Shown here: positions 26,877-34,710 of the stretch, in pieces
Layout of the letters: the number at the start of each line of letters is the position of its first letter
How positions within the stretch are numbered: the first letter of the stretch is position 1
Assembly (NCBI RefSeq): GCF_030499575.1
Contig: NZ_JASTLC010000001.1
Location: 10,130,001 to 10,194,000 of the forward strand
Length of the DNA stretch: 64,000 nt
From: Streptomyces sp. DG2A-72
GTDB lineage: Bacteria > Actinomycetota > Actinomycetes > Streptomycetales > Streptomycetaceae
Direction of reading: 5' to 3'
Notes under the pieces: model-generated
Database searches by the model: none
What the model saw: only the letters and a program-made list of their open reading frames with translations
Told to the model about the DNA's origin: nothing
Translations under genes and position numbers: made by a program

Positions 26877-27940
26877 AGGGGGACAACGAGACGGTGATAT
26901 CGCCACGCCTGCTCTCGTCGCTCTCGTGGGACGACGGTCGCGTCGTCGCGGTCGATCAGCGGGCATTGCCGCATGAATACCGCCTGCTACGACTCGAGAC
27001 GGTGGACCAACTGATCGAGGCCATCACGTCACTCGCCATTCGCGGAGCGCCCGCCATCGGTCTGGCCGGTGCCCTGGGGGTGGCGCTCTCCGCCCACCGG
27101 CACAGCTCGGACGGCAGGGCCGATGAGGCATCCGTAAAGGCCGATGCCGCGCGGCTGTCCGCCGCCCGGCCCACCGCCGTCAACCTGGCGTGGGCCGTCC
27201 GCCGGGCCGTCGCGCGGCTCGCCGACGGGCCCGAGGCCGTCCTCGCCGAAGCCATGGCCATGCTGGAGGAGGACGCCACGGTCAACCGGGTCGCCGTCGT
27301 ACGGGCCGCCGACCTGGTGGAGTCGCTGGTCCCGGACCGGCCCGTGCGCATCCTCACCCACTGCAACACAGGTCGCCTGGCAACCGCCGCTGTCGGCACC
27401 GCACTTGGCGCGATCCTTGAGTTGCGCGAGCGCGGCCGGGTCGCCGAGGTGCTCGTGGACGAGACCCGGCCGCTGCTCCAGGGCGCTCGGCTCACCGCAT
27501 GGGAGTTGGGTGAGGCACGCGTGCCGTACCGGCTGTGCGTGGATTCCGCCGCTGCCGCTGCCATGGCCCGGGGGATGGTGGACTGCGTGCTGGCGGGGGC
27601 CGATCGCATCGCCGCGAACGGGGATGTGGCGAACAAGATCGGCACGTATGGTCTCGCGGTCGCCGCCGCGCGGCACGGCATTCCCTTCGTGATCGTCGCT
27701 CCGGAGTCCTCCTGGGACCGCGAGCTGGCCGACGGTTCGGGGATCGTGGTCGAGGAGCGCGACTCGAGCGAAGTGACGGGATTCGCGGGAATTGAGGCCG
27801 CCCCCGCTGGTGCCGCCGTGTTCAACCCCGCTTTCGATGTCACCCCGGCCGAGTTGGTCACCGCGATTGTCTCCGAGGACCGGGTGTTCCGGCCCCACGG
27901 TTCGCACCGCACGAGTTGTCCGAGCGAGGTGTCGGAATGA
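26873..27940 (+). CDS. mtnA: Methylthioribose-1-phosphate isomerase
   Basis: This is a 355-residue enzyme of the eIF2B-like fold that isomerises MTR-1-P to MTRu-1-P. It has [16 protein letters not shown] near residue 55, the catalytic Cys in [20 protein letters not shown] (about 160) and the catalytic Asp in [20 protein letters not shown] (about 240). ATGA overlaps with metK before and mtnB after show translational coupling. It is the second step of MTA salvage after MtnP. Confidence 0.95.
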   Translation: MKGDNETVISPRLLSSLSWDDGRVVAVDQRALPHEYRLLRLETVDQLIEAITSLAIRGAPAIGLAGALGVALSAHRHSSDGRADEASVKADAARLSAARPTAVNLAWAVRRAVARLADGPEAVLAEAMAMLEEDATVNRVAVVRAADLVESLVPDRPVRILTHCNTGRLATAAVGTALGAILELRERGRVAEVLVDETRPLLQGARLTAWELGEARVPYRLCVDSAAAAAMARGMVDCVLAGADRIAANGDVANKIGTYGLAVAAARHGIPFVIVAPESSWDRELADGSGIVVEERDSSEVTGFAGIEAAPAGAAVFNPAFDVTPAELVTAIVSEDRVFRPHGSHRTSCPSEVSE

Positions 27941-28602
27941 CTCATACCGCCGTCGACGATGGCGAACGAGTACGCGTCGGAGGTGAACTCGCGGCGGTCT
28001 CAAGGGCCCTGTACGAGCGCGGCTGGATGCCGGGCACCGCCGGTAACCTCTCGGTGCGCCTGCCCGGCGGGGCCGCCCTGATCACCGCCAGCGGCCGGGA
28101 CAAGGGGGACATGACTGCCGAGGACATGGTCGTCGTGCGGGCGGACACGGGAGAGGAGGCGGCCCCGGGGCTGCTGCGGGCGTCGGCCGAGACGACGATC
28201 CACTCCGCGATCTACCGGACCACGGACGCGAGTGCGGTCATCCACGTCCACTCCCCATACGCCACGGCCGTCGCGTGCCGCACCGGCCACCGTACGCGCC
28301 TGACCTCGCTGCGCATCGAGCGGCTCGAGCTGCTCAAGGGCCTGGGCCTGGCCGACCCGACGCGCACTGAGGTTCCCGTCTTCCCCAACTGGCCCGAGGT
28401 TCCGCGGATCGCCGCGGACGTGGCCGACCATCTGGCTGCCACGCCACATGCACCTCCTGCCCTGCTCATCACCGACCACGGCATCACCACATGGGGACGC
28501 GACCTCGCCCAGGCCCGCAACCGGCTGGAATGCCTGGAATCGATCTGCCAGCTGCTGCTACTCGCCGGATCCGCGCTACCTGCGGAAGGAAAGGAAGGCT
28601 GA
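27937..28602 (+). CDS. mtnB: Methylthioribulose-1-phosphate dehydratase
   Basis: This is a 221-residue class II aldolase/adducin-fold enzyme. The Zn ligands are in SAVIHVHSPYATAVAC (HVH) and TDHGITTWGRD; the acidic residue is in ASAETTIHSAIY. The N-terminus GWMPGTAGNLSVRLPGG is typical. It dehydrates MTRu-1-P to the diketone phosphate that MtnC uses. It starts within the mtnA stop (ATGA) and ends 4 bp before mtnD. Confidence 0.93.
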   Translation: MTHTAVDDGERVRVGGELAAVSRALYERGWMPGTAGNLSVRLPGGAALITASGRDKGDMTAEDMVVVRADTGEEAAPGLLRASAETTIHSAIYRTTDASAVIHVHSPYATAVACRTGHRTRLTSLRIERLELLKGLGLADPTRTEVPVFPNWPEVPRIAADVADHLAATPHAPPALLITDHGITTWGRDLAQARNRLECLESICQLLLLAGSALPAEGKEG

Positions 28603-28606
28603 TCTC

Positions 28607-29191
28607 ATGACGCTGCTTCAGGTCATGCCGGAGGACGACCCCGAGAGCGTGCTGCTGCGCACCCGGGACCACGAGCGCATCGCGGAGGCCCTGCGCGGCT
28701 GCTCGGTGGGGTTCGGCCGCTGGCCGCTGCGCGGCACCATCGCACCGGACACCAGCCAGGAGGACGTGCTGTCCCGCTACCGCACCGAAATTGACGAACT
28801 GTGCGCGCGGGAAGGGCTGCAACTGGTGGACGTCGCTCAACTCCACCCGGAAGAGAGCCCGGAGTGGGAGGAACGGGCGGCCAAGGCGCGCTCCACCTTC
28901 CTCGAAGAGCACCGGCACGCCGAGGATGAGGTGCGCTTCTTCGCCCACGGCACCGGGTGCTTCTACCTTCACCTCGACGGCCGGGTCCACGCGGTGGTGT
29001 GCGAGGCGGGCGACCTGCTTTCCGTACCGGCGGGCACCCGCCACTGGTTCGACATGGGTCCGCGCCCGGAGTTCGCCGCGATCCGCTTCTTCGAGAAGGA
29101 GGACGGCTGGGTGGGCGACTTCACCGGCGACCCCATCGCCCAGCGCTTTCCCCGACTCGACGCGCTCTTGGCGCCGGAAGCGGCGACGTGA
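28607..29191 (+). CDS. mtnD: Acireductone dioxygenase
   Basis: This cupin has 194 residues from ATG 28607. The metal site is HRHAEDEVRFFAHGTG (H-x-H-x(n)-E) at about residues 104-120, with a further His in GTRHWFDMG. It oxidises the acireductone to the methionine precursor KMTB. AAGGAAAGGAAGG upstream is a strong ribosome site. Its end overlaps mtnC (GTGA). Confidence 0.93.
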   Translation: MTLLQVMPEDDPESVLLRTRDHERIAEALRGCSVGFGRWPLRGTIAPDTSQEDVLSRYRTEIDELCAREGLQLVDVAQLHPEESPEWEERAAKARSTFLEEHRHAEDEVRFFAHGTGCFYLHLDGRVHAVVCEAGDLLSVPAGTRHWFDMGPRPEFAAIRFFEKEDGWVGDFTGDPIAQRFPRLDALLAPEAAT

Positions 29192-29922
29192 TCCTGTCGG
29201 CGGTGCGGGCGGTGGTCCTCGACATCGAGGGGACGACCGGCTCCGCCTCCCACGTGCACGACGTGCTCTTCCCATACGCGCGGGAGCGCTTCGCCAGCTG
29301 GTTTGCGGCCCACCGGGGCGAGCCTGCGTGGGCAGAGCTGATGGAAGAGCTACGGATCCACACCGGTGATCCCCAACTGGACGAGGGCGGGGCCGTCGAG
29401 GCGCTGACGTCCTGGTCCGACCAGGACGTCAAGGCACCCCCGCTGAAGAGGATCCAGGGGCTCATCTGGGCTGAGGGCTACGCCCGCGCCACACTCACCG
29501 GCCACGTCTACGACGACGTGCCCGCGGCCCTGGCCCGATGGCGGCAGTCGGGTATCGCTCGTCACATCTACTCCTCGGGGTCGGAGGCGGCTCAGCGCGA
29601 CTGGTTCGCGCACAGCAACCACGGCGACCTCAGCGTCCTCCTGAACGGCTACTTCGACCTGTCCAGCGCGGGCGGCAAACGGGACCCGGAGTCCTACCGG
29701 GCCATCACGCGTGCCATCGGCGTCCCCGCACACGAAACGGTCTTCTTCAGCGACGTCGGAGAGGAACTGGACGCGGCCACCGCCGTGGGGTGGAGGGCTG
29801 TGGCCGTACGGCGCCCCGGAGACCCGCGCGGCCCGGAGGTGGCCGGGCACCCGACCGTCCCGGCGCTGGACGACATACGGCTGCACCAACGGACAAGACG
29901 GGGAAAGGAAGCACGGGCATGA
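29188..29922 (+). CDS. mtnC: Enolase-phosphatase E1 (acireductone synthase)
   Basis: This is a 244-residue HAD-superfamily enzyme from GTG 29188. HAD motif I is VVLDIEGTTGSASHVHDVLF, motif II is the Ser in IYSSGSEAAQ, the Lys is in SAGGKRDPESY, and the acidic motif is FFSDVGEELDAA. It enolises and dephosphorylates the MtnB product. It overlaps both neighbours by four bases. Confidence 0.93.
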   Translation: MILSAVRAVVLDIEGTTGSASHVHDVLFPYARERFASWFAAHRGEPAWAELMEELRIHTGDPQLDEGGAVEALTSWSDQDVKAPPLKRIQGLIWAEGYARATLTGHVYDDVPAALARWRQSGIARHIYSSGSEAAQRDWFAHSNHGDLSVLLNGYFDLSSAGGKRDPESYRAITRAIGVPAHETVFFSDVGEELDAATAVGWRAVAVRRPGDPRGPEVAGHPTVPALDDIRLHQRTRRGKEARA

Positions 29923-30737
29923 GCGTCAGCGGCAATACCCCTGTGGCCGAGATCGGCGTGATCGGAGGCAGTGGCTTCTACGAACTGCTGGCCGACGCGG
30001 AAGAGGTCCGGATCGGCACGCCGTACGGTCCACCATCCGATGCCCTGATGGTGGGCACGGTCGCGGGACGGCGGGTGGCGTTTTTGCCCCGGCACGGCCG
30101 TGGTCACCGCCTCCCGCCACACAAGATCAACTACCGGGCGAACCTCTGGGCGATGCGGTCCGTCGGCGTGCGCCAGATCCTGGCCCCCTGCGCGGTCGGC
30201 TCCCTCCGGCGCGAGCTGGGCCCGGGCACCATCGTGGTTCCCGACCAGCTGGTGGACCGGACCAGCGGCCGGATCCAGACCTTCTACGACGAGGGCGCCG
30301 TCCACGTCTCGTTCGCCGATCCCTACTGCGAGCACGGCCGCGAGGCGCTCCTCAAAGCAGCCGCCGCAGCCGGGATCGAGGCGGTCGACGGCGGCACGAT
30401 GGTCGTGGTCGAGGGGCCCCGGTTCTCCACTCGCGCCGAGTCGCGGTGGTTCGCGGCGGCCGGCTGGTCGCTGGTGAACATGACCGGGCACCCCGAGGCG
30501 GTCCTGGCTCGTGAACTCGCCCTCGGCTACGCAGCCGTGGCCCTCGTGACCGATCTGGATGCGGGCATCGACGCGGTGGAGAGCGTCTCCCAGGAAGAGG
30601 TCTTCAAGGTCTTCGCCGAGAACACCCAGCGCCTGCGCCGCATCGTCCTTGACGCGACCGGAATGCTCCCCGAGAGCGACGACTTCCCGTCCGCCCGCGC
30701 ACTCGACGGCATGACCTTGCCCTTCGACCTGCCCTGA
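29919..30737 (+). CDS. mtnP: 5'-Methylthioadenosine phosphorylase
   Basis: This protein has 272 residues from ATG 29919. It has IGVIGGSGFYELL, LPRHGRGHRLPPHKINYRAN, VVVEGPRFSTRAESRWF and VNMTGHPEAVLARELALGYA, all typical of the MTAP branch of purine nucleoside phosphorylases. It splits MTA to adenine and MTR-1-P, the entry step of the salvage pathway whose other genes precede it. It ends the operon. Confidence 0.92.
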   Translation: MSVSGNTPVAEIGVIGGSGFYELLADAEEVRIGTPYGPPSDALMVGTVAGRRVAFLPRHGRGHRLPPHKINYRANLWAMRSVGVRQILAPCAVGSLRRELGPGTIVVPDQLVDRTSGRIQTFYDEGAVHVSFADPYCEHGREALLKAAAAAGIEAVDGGTMVVVEGPRFSTRAESRWFAAAGWSLVNMTGHPEAVLARELALGYAAVALVTDLDAGIDAVESVSQEEVFKVFAENTQRLRRIVLDATGMLPESDDFPSARALDGMTLPFDLP

Positions 30738-30743
30738 GCCGGT

Positions 30744-31703
30744 TCACACCGGAACGGGAAGGGCGGGCTCGGTACAGAGGGTGTTCGGGAAGCTGAGGGT
30801 CCGGTAGACCGCGACGTTTCCCGCCAGCTCCGTGCACGCCTGCGCAGCCGCGGTGGCGCGGTGTGTGTACGCGGGGTCCGCGGTGTCCAGCAGCACGCCC
30901 AGAGTCGTGCCACTGTGGCCCACCGCGACGCCCAGGCCGCCGACCTCGCGGCAGATGTCGCGCATGGGCTCCAGAGACCGCTTGTACCGGAGCGCCTGGT
31001 TCATCAGTGCACTCCGGGTGGCGACCCTGCCCACCTCGGCGAGGTCACGGGAGCGTATGGCGACGGTGAGCCGGTCCAGCAGGCGCGCGTACTGCTGCCG
31101 GTCGGCGGCCGTGAACGGCTTGGGGATGCGGTTGAAGTCGACCGTGTCGACGGCTCCGCCCTCGTCGATTCCGATCACGGCCATGGCCGGCAGGGATCCG
31201 AGGACCGCGCGCAGGCGCACGGTGCGGTGGTGGAAGGCGACGATGCCCCGGTAGAGCACGCCATCGGTCGGCTCGATCCGCGCCAGCAACCGCTCGATCC
31301 GGGAGGCGGGCATCCTGAGGTGCAGAGCCTGCCCCACCGCCCGAGCGGTCGCGACCAGATCGGCCGAGGAACTGGCCAGCCCCTTGCCTTCCGGGATCAC
31401 GCTGTTGACGGTCAGCAAGCCTCCCGTCGTCTGCTCCGCCTCCTCAACGATCATTCGAGCCAGTCGCAGTGCCTTCTGCTTCTGGGCCGGCCGGACCACC
31501 AGATCGGTCGAGCCGGGATCCGGCCGGAAGGTCGCCCTCGTCCATCGGGCGACGGGCAACGTGACCAGGAAGTCCCCGTCCCTCTCGGGAAGTACCCCCT
31601 GAAGCAGTTCGCCGAATGTCCCGAAGGCGGTCCCCACTCCCGTTCCGGACGGCCCCTGTCGCAGCGGACGATGTCGCGGTCCGACCTTCTGGGTCAGCTT
31701 CAC
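30744..31703 (-). CDS. GHMP-family kinase, PduX-like
   Basis: This protein has 319 residues from GTG 31703, chosen because GAGAGGAG lies 5 bp upstream and longer forms would run into the Zur-type site. The N-terminal GTAFGTFGELLQGVLP resembles the nucleotide loop of PduX (L-threonine kinase). The GHMP motif is PEGKGLASSSADLVA. The C-terminal GVAVGHSGTTLGVLLD is the third motif. It likely phosphorylates a hydroxy amino acid such as Thr, Ser or homoserine. That would activate it for the PLP enzyme encoded nearby. It is convergent with the mtn operon and divergent from the second biosynthetic operon. Confidence 0.75.
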   Translation of the reverse strand: MKLTQKVGPRHRPLRQGPSGTGVGTAFGTFGELLQGVLPERDGDFLVTLPVARWTRATFRPDPGSTDLVVRPAQKQKALRLARMIVEEAEQTTGGLLTVNSVIPEGKGLASSSADLVATARAVGQALHLRMPASRIERLLARIEPTDGVLYRGIVAFHHRTVRLRAVLGSLPAMAVIGIDEGGAVDTVDFNRIPKPFTAADRQQYARLLDRLTVAIRSRDLAEVGRVATRSALMNQALRYKRSLEPMRDICREVGGLGVAVGHSGTTLGVLLDTADPAYTHRATAAAQACTELAGNVAVYRTLSFPNTLCTEPALPVPV

Positions 31704-31772
31704 GGAACTCCTCTCATGGCTTCCGGCCCGTCGACTGGACCGCGAATGTGTCGGCAGGGCAGCAGATGAAAG

Positions 31773-31787
31773 TGACAATCGTTTTTA
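31773..31787. promoter_or_regulatory. Putative Zur box of the GHMP-kinase gene
   Basis: TGACAAT-C-GTTTTTA matches the 7-1-7 pattern with 6/7 and 5/7. It lies 70 bp upstream of the kinase start on the minus strand. Confidence 0.6.
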
Positions 31788-31906
31788 CATAATCTTGGTG
31801 CCGTGGGCAAGGGGGTATCCCTGCCGGGTCGCGCGTCGTCTGACAGTTGCCCCTGATGGGGCCAGGAGTGGCGCGATGTTGCCCAAGGGGCGGCTGTAAT
31901 CGGTCT

Positions 31907-31921
31907 TGACAATCATTTTCA
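31907..31921. promoter_or_regulatory. Strong putative Zur box over a -35 element
   Basis: TGACAAT-C-ATTTTCA is the best site in the window: one mismatch in the left half and a perfect right half. It overlaps TTGACA (31906-31911), a consensus -35 hexamer, 70 bp upstream of the second biosynthetic operon. This is a natural repressor position. Confidence 0.7.
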
Positions 31922-31979
31922 CTAGCTGTGATGCTCTCGGCTTGGGTCCCCCAGTCCACGTCCAGTACGAGGAGCCAGC

Positions 31980-32762
31980 ATGGGTGAGCAGAACCACGGC
32001 CGTACCACGACCATTTCGGGCATTCCCATCAGCACGGACCTCTGGGCGCTCCACGAGAGCCTTCCGCACACGCTTCCGGCGGACGAGATCCTCGCCGTGA
32101 ACAAGCCCAAGCCGGAGCTGCACACGCACCGGATGTACACGTACAACGGCTGGTCGTTCGAGCTGCCGCCCGGTGTCTTCATGCCGGGTGAGACGAGTCG
32201 GATGGTCCATGACCGGCTGCTCGACGGCACCATCCCGGTGGCCGGCAGGTCGTACGCGGCGATGGGCGTCGGTCTCGGCGTCGAGGCAGTGGCCGCCGGC
32301 ATCAGGGAAGCCCGTGAGATCTACGCGATCGACGTTGACCCGGACAGTGTGAAGGCGGTTGCCGATCACTACGCCCGTATCGTCGGTGAGCGTCCGGGCA
32401 CAGCCTTCCACCCGCTCGTGTCCGACCTGTTCGACGAACTCCCGGATTCCGCCAAGGTCGACGTCATCACCTTCAATCCACCGGCCGTTCGCGAGACGGT
32501 CAGCGACGACCCGACCGTGGTGCGGAACGTCTGCGTGGGGAAAGACATCGCGGTGCGGTTCTTCGACCAGATCGTGCAGCGCGATCTGCTCGCGGACGAC
32601 GGCGAGGTCTACCTGATCGTCTCCAACACCGCGGACATCCGGGACATCATCAAGTACGCCATCGAGTCCGGATTCGCTCCCGAGGTGATCCACCGGCAGA
32701 CCTGGGATACGGACAACGTGCAGACGTACCTGTTCAGGATGCGCCGGAACATGGCCGCCTGA
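31980..32762 (+). CDS. SAM-dependent enzyme with an NPPA motif
   Basis: This protein has 260 residues from ATG 31980, after GAGGAG. The SAM-binding region is AAMGVGLGVEAVAAGIREAR then IYAIDVDPDSVKAVADHY (about residues 85-125). The catalytic-site motif is DVITFNPPAVRE (about 160-171), like the NPP[Y/F] of N-methyltransferases such as PrmC. It could N-methylate, or use SAM to add an aminocarboxypropyl group. It is the first gene of a run of seven co-directional genes under the best Zur-type site. Confidence 0.8.
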   Translation: MGEQNHGRTTTISGIPISTDLWALHESLPHTLPADEILAVNKPKPELHTHRMYTYNGWSFELPPGVFMPGETSRMVHDRLLDGTIPVAGRSYAAMGVGLGVEAVAAGIREAREIYAIDVDPDSVKAVADHYARIVGERPGTAFHPLVSDLFDELPDSAKVDVITFNPPAVRETVSDDPTVVRNVCVGKDIAVRFFDQIVQRDLLADDGEVYLIVSNTADIRDIIKYAIESGFAPEVIHRQTWDTDNVQTYLFRMRRNMAA

Positions 32763-32775
32763 CGTGGGGACGGTA

Positions 32776-33810
32776 ATGCAGGAGCACATAGCGGAAGCGG
32801 TCAAGAGGCCCGATCTCATATCCCTGCAGCCGGACTTGGTCTGCCTGCGGTTCGAGACGATGAAGATCTATTCGGCTCTGGGGGCCGTTCGCCACCTCCT
32901 GGAGTCCGGTGCCGTCAAACCCGGCGACACCCTCATCGACAGCTCAAGCGGAATCTACGCACAGGCGCTGGCGCTCGCCTGCCACCGCTATGGCATGAAG
33001 TGCCACATCGTGGGATCCACCACGGTGGACCGGACCCTTCGCGTGCAACTGGAAATTCTCGGCGTCACCCTGGAGCAGGTTCAGCCCTCGAAGAACCTGC
33101 GCCTCGACCAGGAACTGAGAGTCCGCCGAATCGCCGAGATCCTCGAGGCAAACCCGTCGTACCACTGGATGCAGCAATACCACGACAGCATCCACTACTA
33201 CGGCTACCGCGACGTGGCCGAAGTGATCGACCAAGAGGTGCCTGCCGGACCGCTGGCCCTGGTGGGCGGGGTGGGTTCGGGTGCTTCGACCGGCGCGATC
33301 GGCACGTATCTGCGCGAGGCGGGCCGGGAGGTGTCCCTGGTCGGCGTGCAGCCTTTCGGCAGCGTCACCTTCGGCTCCGAGCACGTATCGGACCCGGACA
33401 TGATCATTGCCGGGATCGGCAGCGCCATTGAATTCAAGAACGTCCGGCACGAGCTGTACGACAGGATTCACTGGGTCAACTTCGACTGCGCGCTCTCGGG
33501 CGCAGTCGAACTCCTTCGGGCCAGCGGCATATTCGCCGGCCTGTCGACCGGTGCGGCTTACCTGACCACCCAGTGGGAGCGCCGCAGGGACGACTCCCGC
33601 ACCTACGTTTTCATCGCCGCCGACACAGGCCACCGCTATGTCGAAAGCGCCTACGCCAGGCACGCGGAAGCCCAGGACATCGACAGCCTCAAGCCGCATG
33701 AGATCACCTCTCTCGAAGAGCTGAGACATCCCTGGTCCACGACCTCCTGGCCCGATCTCCGTGCCTCGGGTGACAGCTGGCAGCCTCCGGTAACTCAGCT
33801 GCGGCGGTGA
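32776..33810 (+). CDS. PLP-dependent enzyme of the cysteine-synthase fold
   Basis: This protein has 344 residues from ATG 32776 (a GTG at 32764 is possible). The PLP Lys is probably K30 in VCLRFETMKIYSALGA. The substrate loop, TSGNTG in cysteine synthases, reads DSSSGIYAQALALA, so the usual Asn is missing. The phosphate-binding loop is GGVGSGASTGAIGTYL. Such variants (e.g. SbnA) do beta-replacement on O-phosphoserine with an amino nucleophile. With the GHMP kinase nearby it may join a phosphorylated amino acid to an amine, making a diamino acid unit. The substrate is not shown. Confidence 0.8.
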   Translation: MQEHIAEAVKRPDLISLQPDLVCLRFETMKIYSALGAVRHLLESGAVKPGDTLIDSSSGIYAQALALACHRYGMKCHIVGSTTVDRTLRVQLEILGVTLEQVQPSKNLRLDQELRVRRIAEILEANPSYHWMQQYHDSIHYYGYRDVAEVIDQEVPAGPLALVGGVGSGASTGAIGTYLREAGREVSLVGVQPFGSVTFGSEHVSDPDMIIAGIGSAIEFKNVRHELYDRIHWVNFDCALSGAVELLRASGIFAGLSTGAAYLTTQWERRRDDSRTYVFIAADTGHRYVESAYARHAEAQDIDSLKPHEITSLEELRHPWSTTSWPDLRASGDSWQPPVTQLRR

Positions 33811-33864
33811 GACGTTGGCCGAACTTTCATGACAGCACCGACAACTCCGACGAGAGAACTGGAA

Positions 33865-34710
33865 ATGTCACACCCCAAGCCCCAGACAGTCGCCGAACTG
33901 ACCGACGCCGTGCTGTCGGGAGCCTACGGCCCCGATCCCAAGGATCTGTCCGTCACCAGTGCGTTCTGGCTTTACCACACCACCCGGCTGGCCGGGAGTC
34001 AGGTCACCTACCACAATCACTACCTCGTGCTCCGCGTCGGCCAGTCCTTCGGTGCCTGTTCCTTCGAGGCCGGTGAACTCGCCCCGGACTTCTGCGAGAA
34101 CGCCTCCGGCTACCCGCTGGACACGCTGTTGCGCAACGAGTCGGACCCGGTCCGTATCGCCGCCCTCGACGCCTACCTCGCCCAGGTGCGGCCGCACCGG
34201 GAGGCCGCGGACGCCGAGCCGGTCACGCTGCCCGACGGCACTCCGGAGGTACGTGCACGGGCCCGTGACGCCGCCATCGCCGGGCTTCTCGACATCGAGC
34301 CGGGCGCCAAGGTGGCGCTGATCGGAGTGGTGAATCCGCTGGTCGCGGCGATACGCGACCGGGGCGGCGTCTGCCTGCCCTGCGATCTGAACCTGCGCAC
34401 CACCCAGTGGGGTGAGCAGGTCACCGACGACATGACCGAGGTGCTCAAGGAGGCCGATGCCGTCGTGGCCACCGGCATGACCCTGAGCAACGGCACGTTC
34501 GACCTCATCCTCGAGCACTGCCGGGAACAGGGCGTGCCGCTGGTCGTCTACGCGCAGACCGGCAGCGCCGTCGCCCGCGCGTTCCTGCCCGCCGGGGTCA
34601 CCGCTCTGAACGCTGAGCCCTTCCCCTTCTCGCAGTTCAGCGCCGACCCGACGCTCATGTACCGCTACCGGGCCGACAAGCCGGTGCTCGCGGATGAGGA
34701 GGGTGCGTGA
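33865..34710 (+). CDS. DUF364-type Rossmann protein (putative metal-chelate enzyme)
   Basis: This protein has 281 residues from ATG 33865; ATG 33829 would add 12 residues. The N-terminal half (DLSVTSAFWLYHTTRLAG… YLVLRVGQSFGACSFEAGEL) and the C-terminal Rossmann half (VALIGVVNPLVAAIRDRGG, ADAVVATGMTLSNGTFDLIL, VVYAQTGSAVARAFLPAGV) match the DUF4213/DUF364 family. That family is annotated as a possible heavy-metal chelation domain. Its reaction is not known. It is sandwiched between the PLP enzyme and an MFS gene, overlapping the latter by GTGA. Confidence 0.7.
   Translation: MSHPKPQTVAELTDAVLSGAYGPDPKDLSVTSAFWLYHTTRLAGSQVTYHNHYLVLRVGQSFGACSFEAGELAPDFCENASGYPLDTLLRNESDPVRIAALDAYLAQVRPHREAADAEPVTLPDGTPEVRARARDAAIAGLLDIEPGAKVALIGVVNPLVAAIRDRGGVCLPCDLNLRTTQWGEQVTDDMTEVLKEADAVVATGMTLSNGTFDLILEHCREQGVPLVVYAQTGSAVARAFLPAGVTALNAEPFPFSQFSADPTLMYRYRADKPVLADEEGA

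Noticed and set aside
31351..31703. Longer N-terminus for the GHMP kinase starting at 31778
   Set aside because: It would overlap the Zur-like palindrome at 31773-31787, and a good ribosome site precedes the GTG at 31703.
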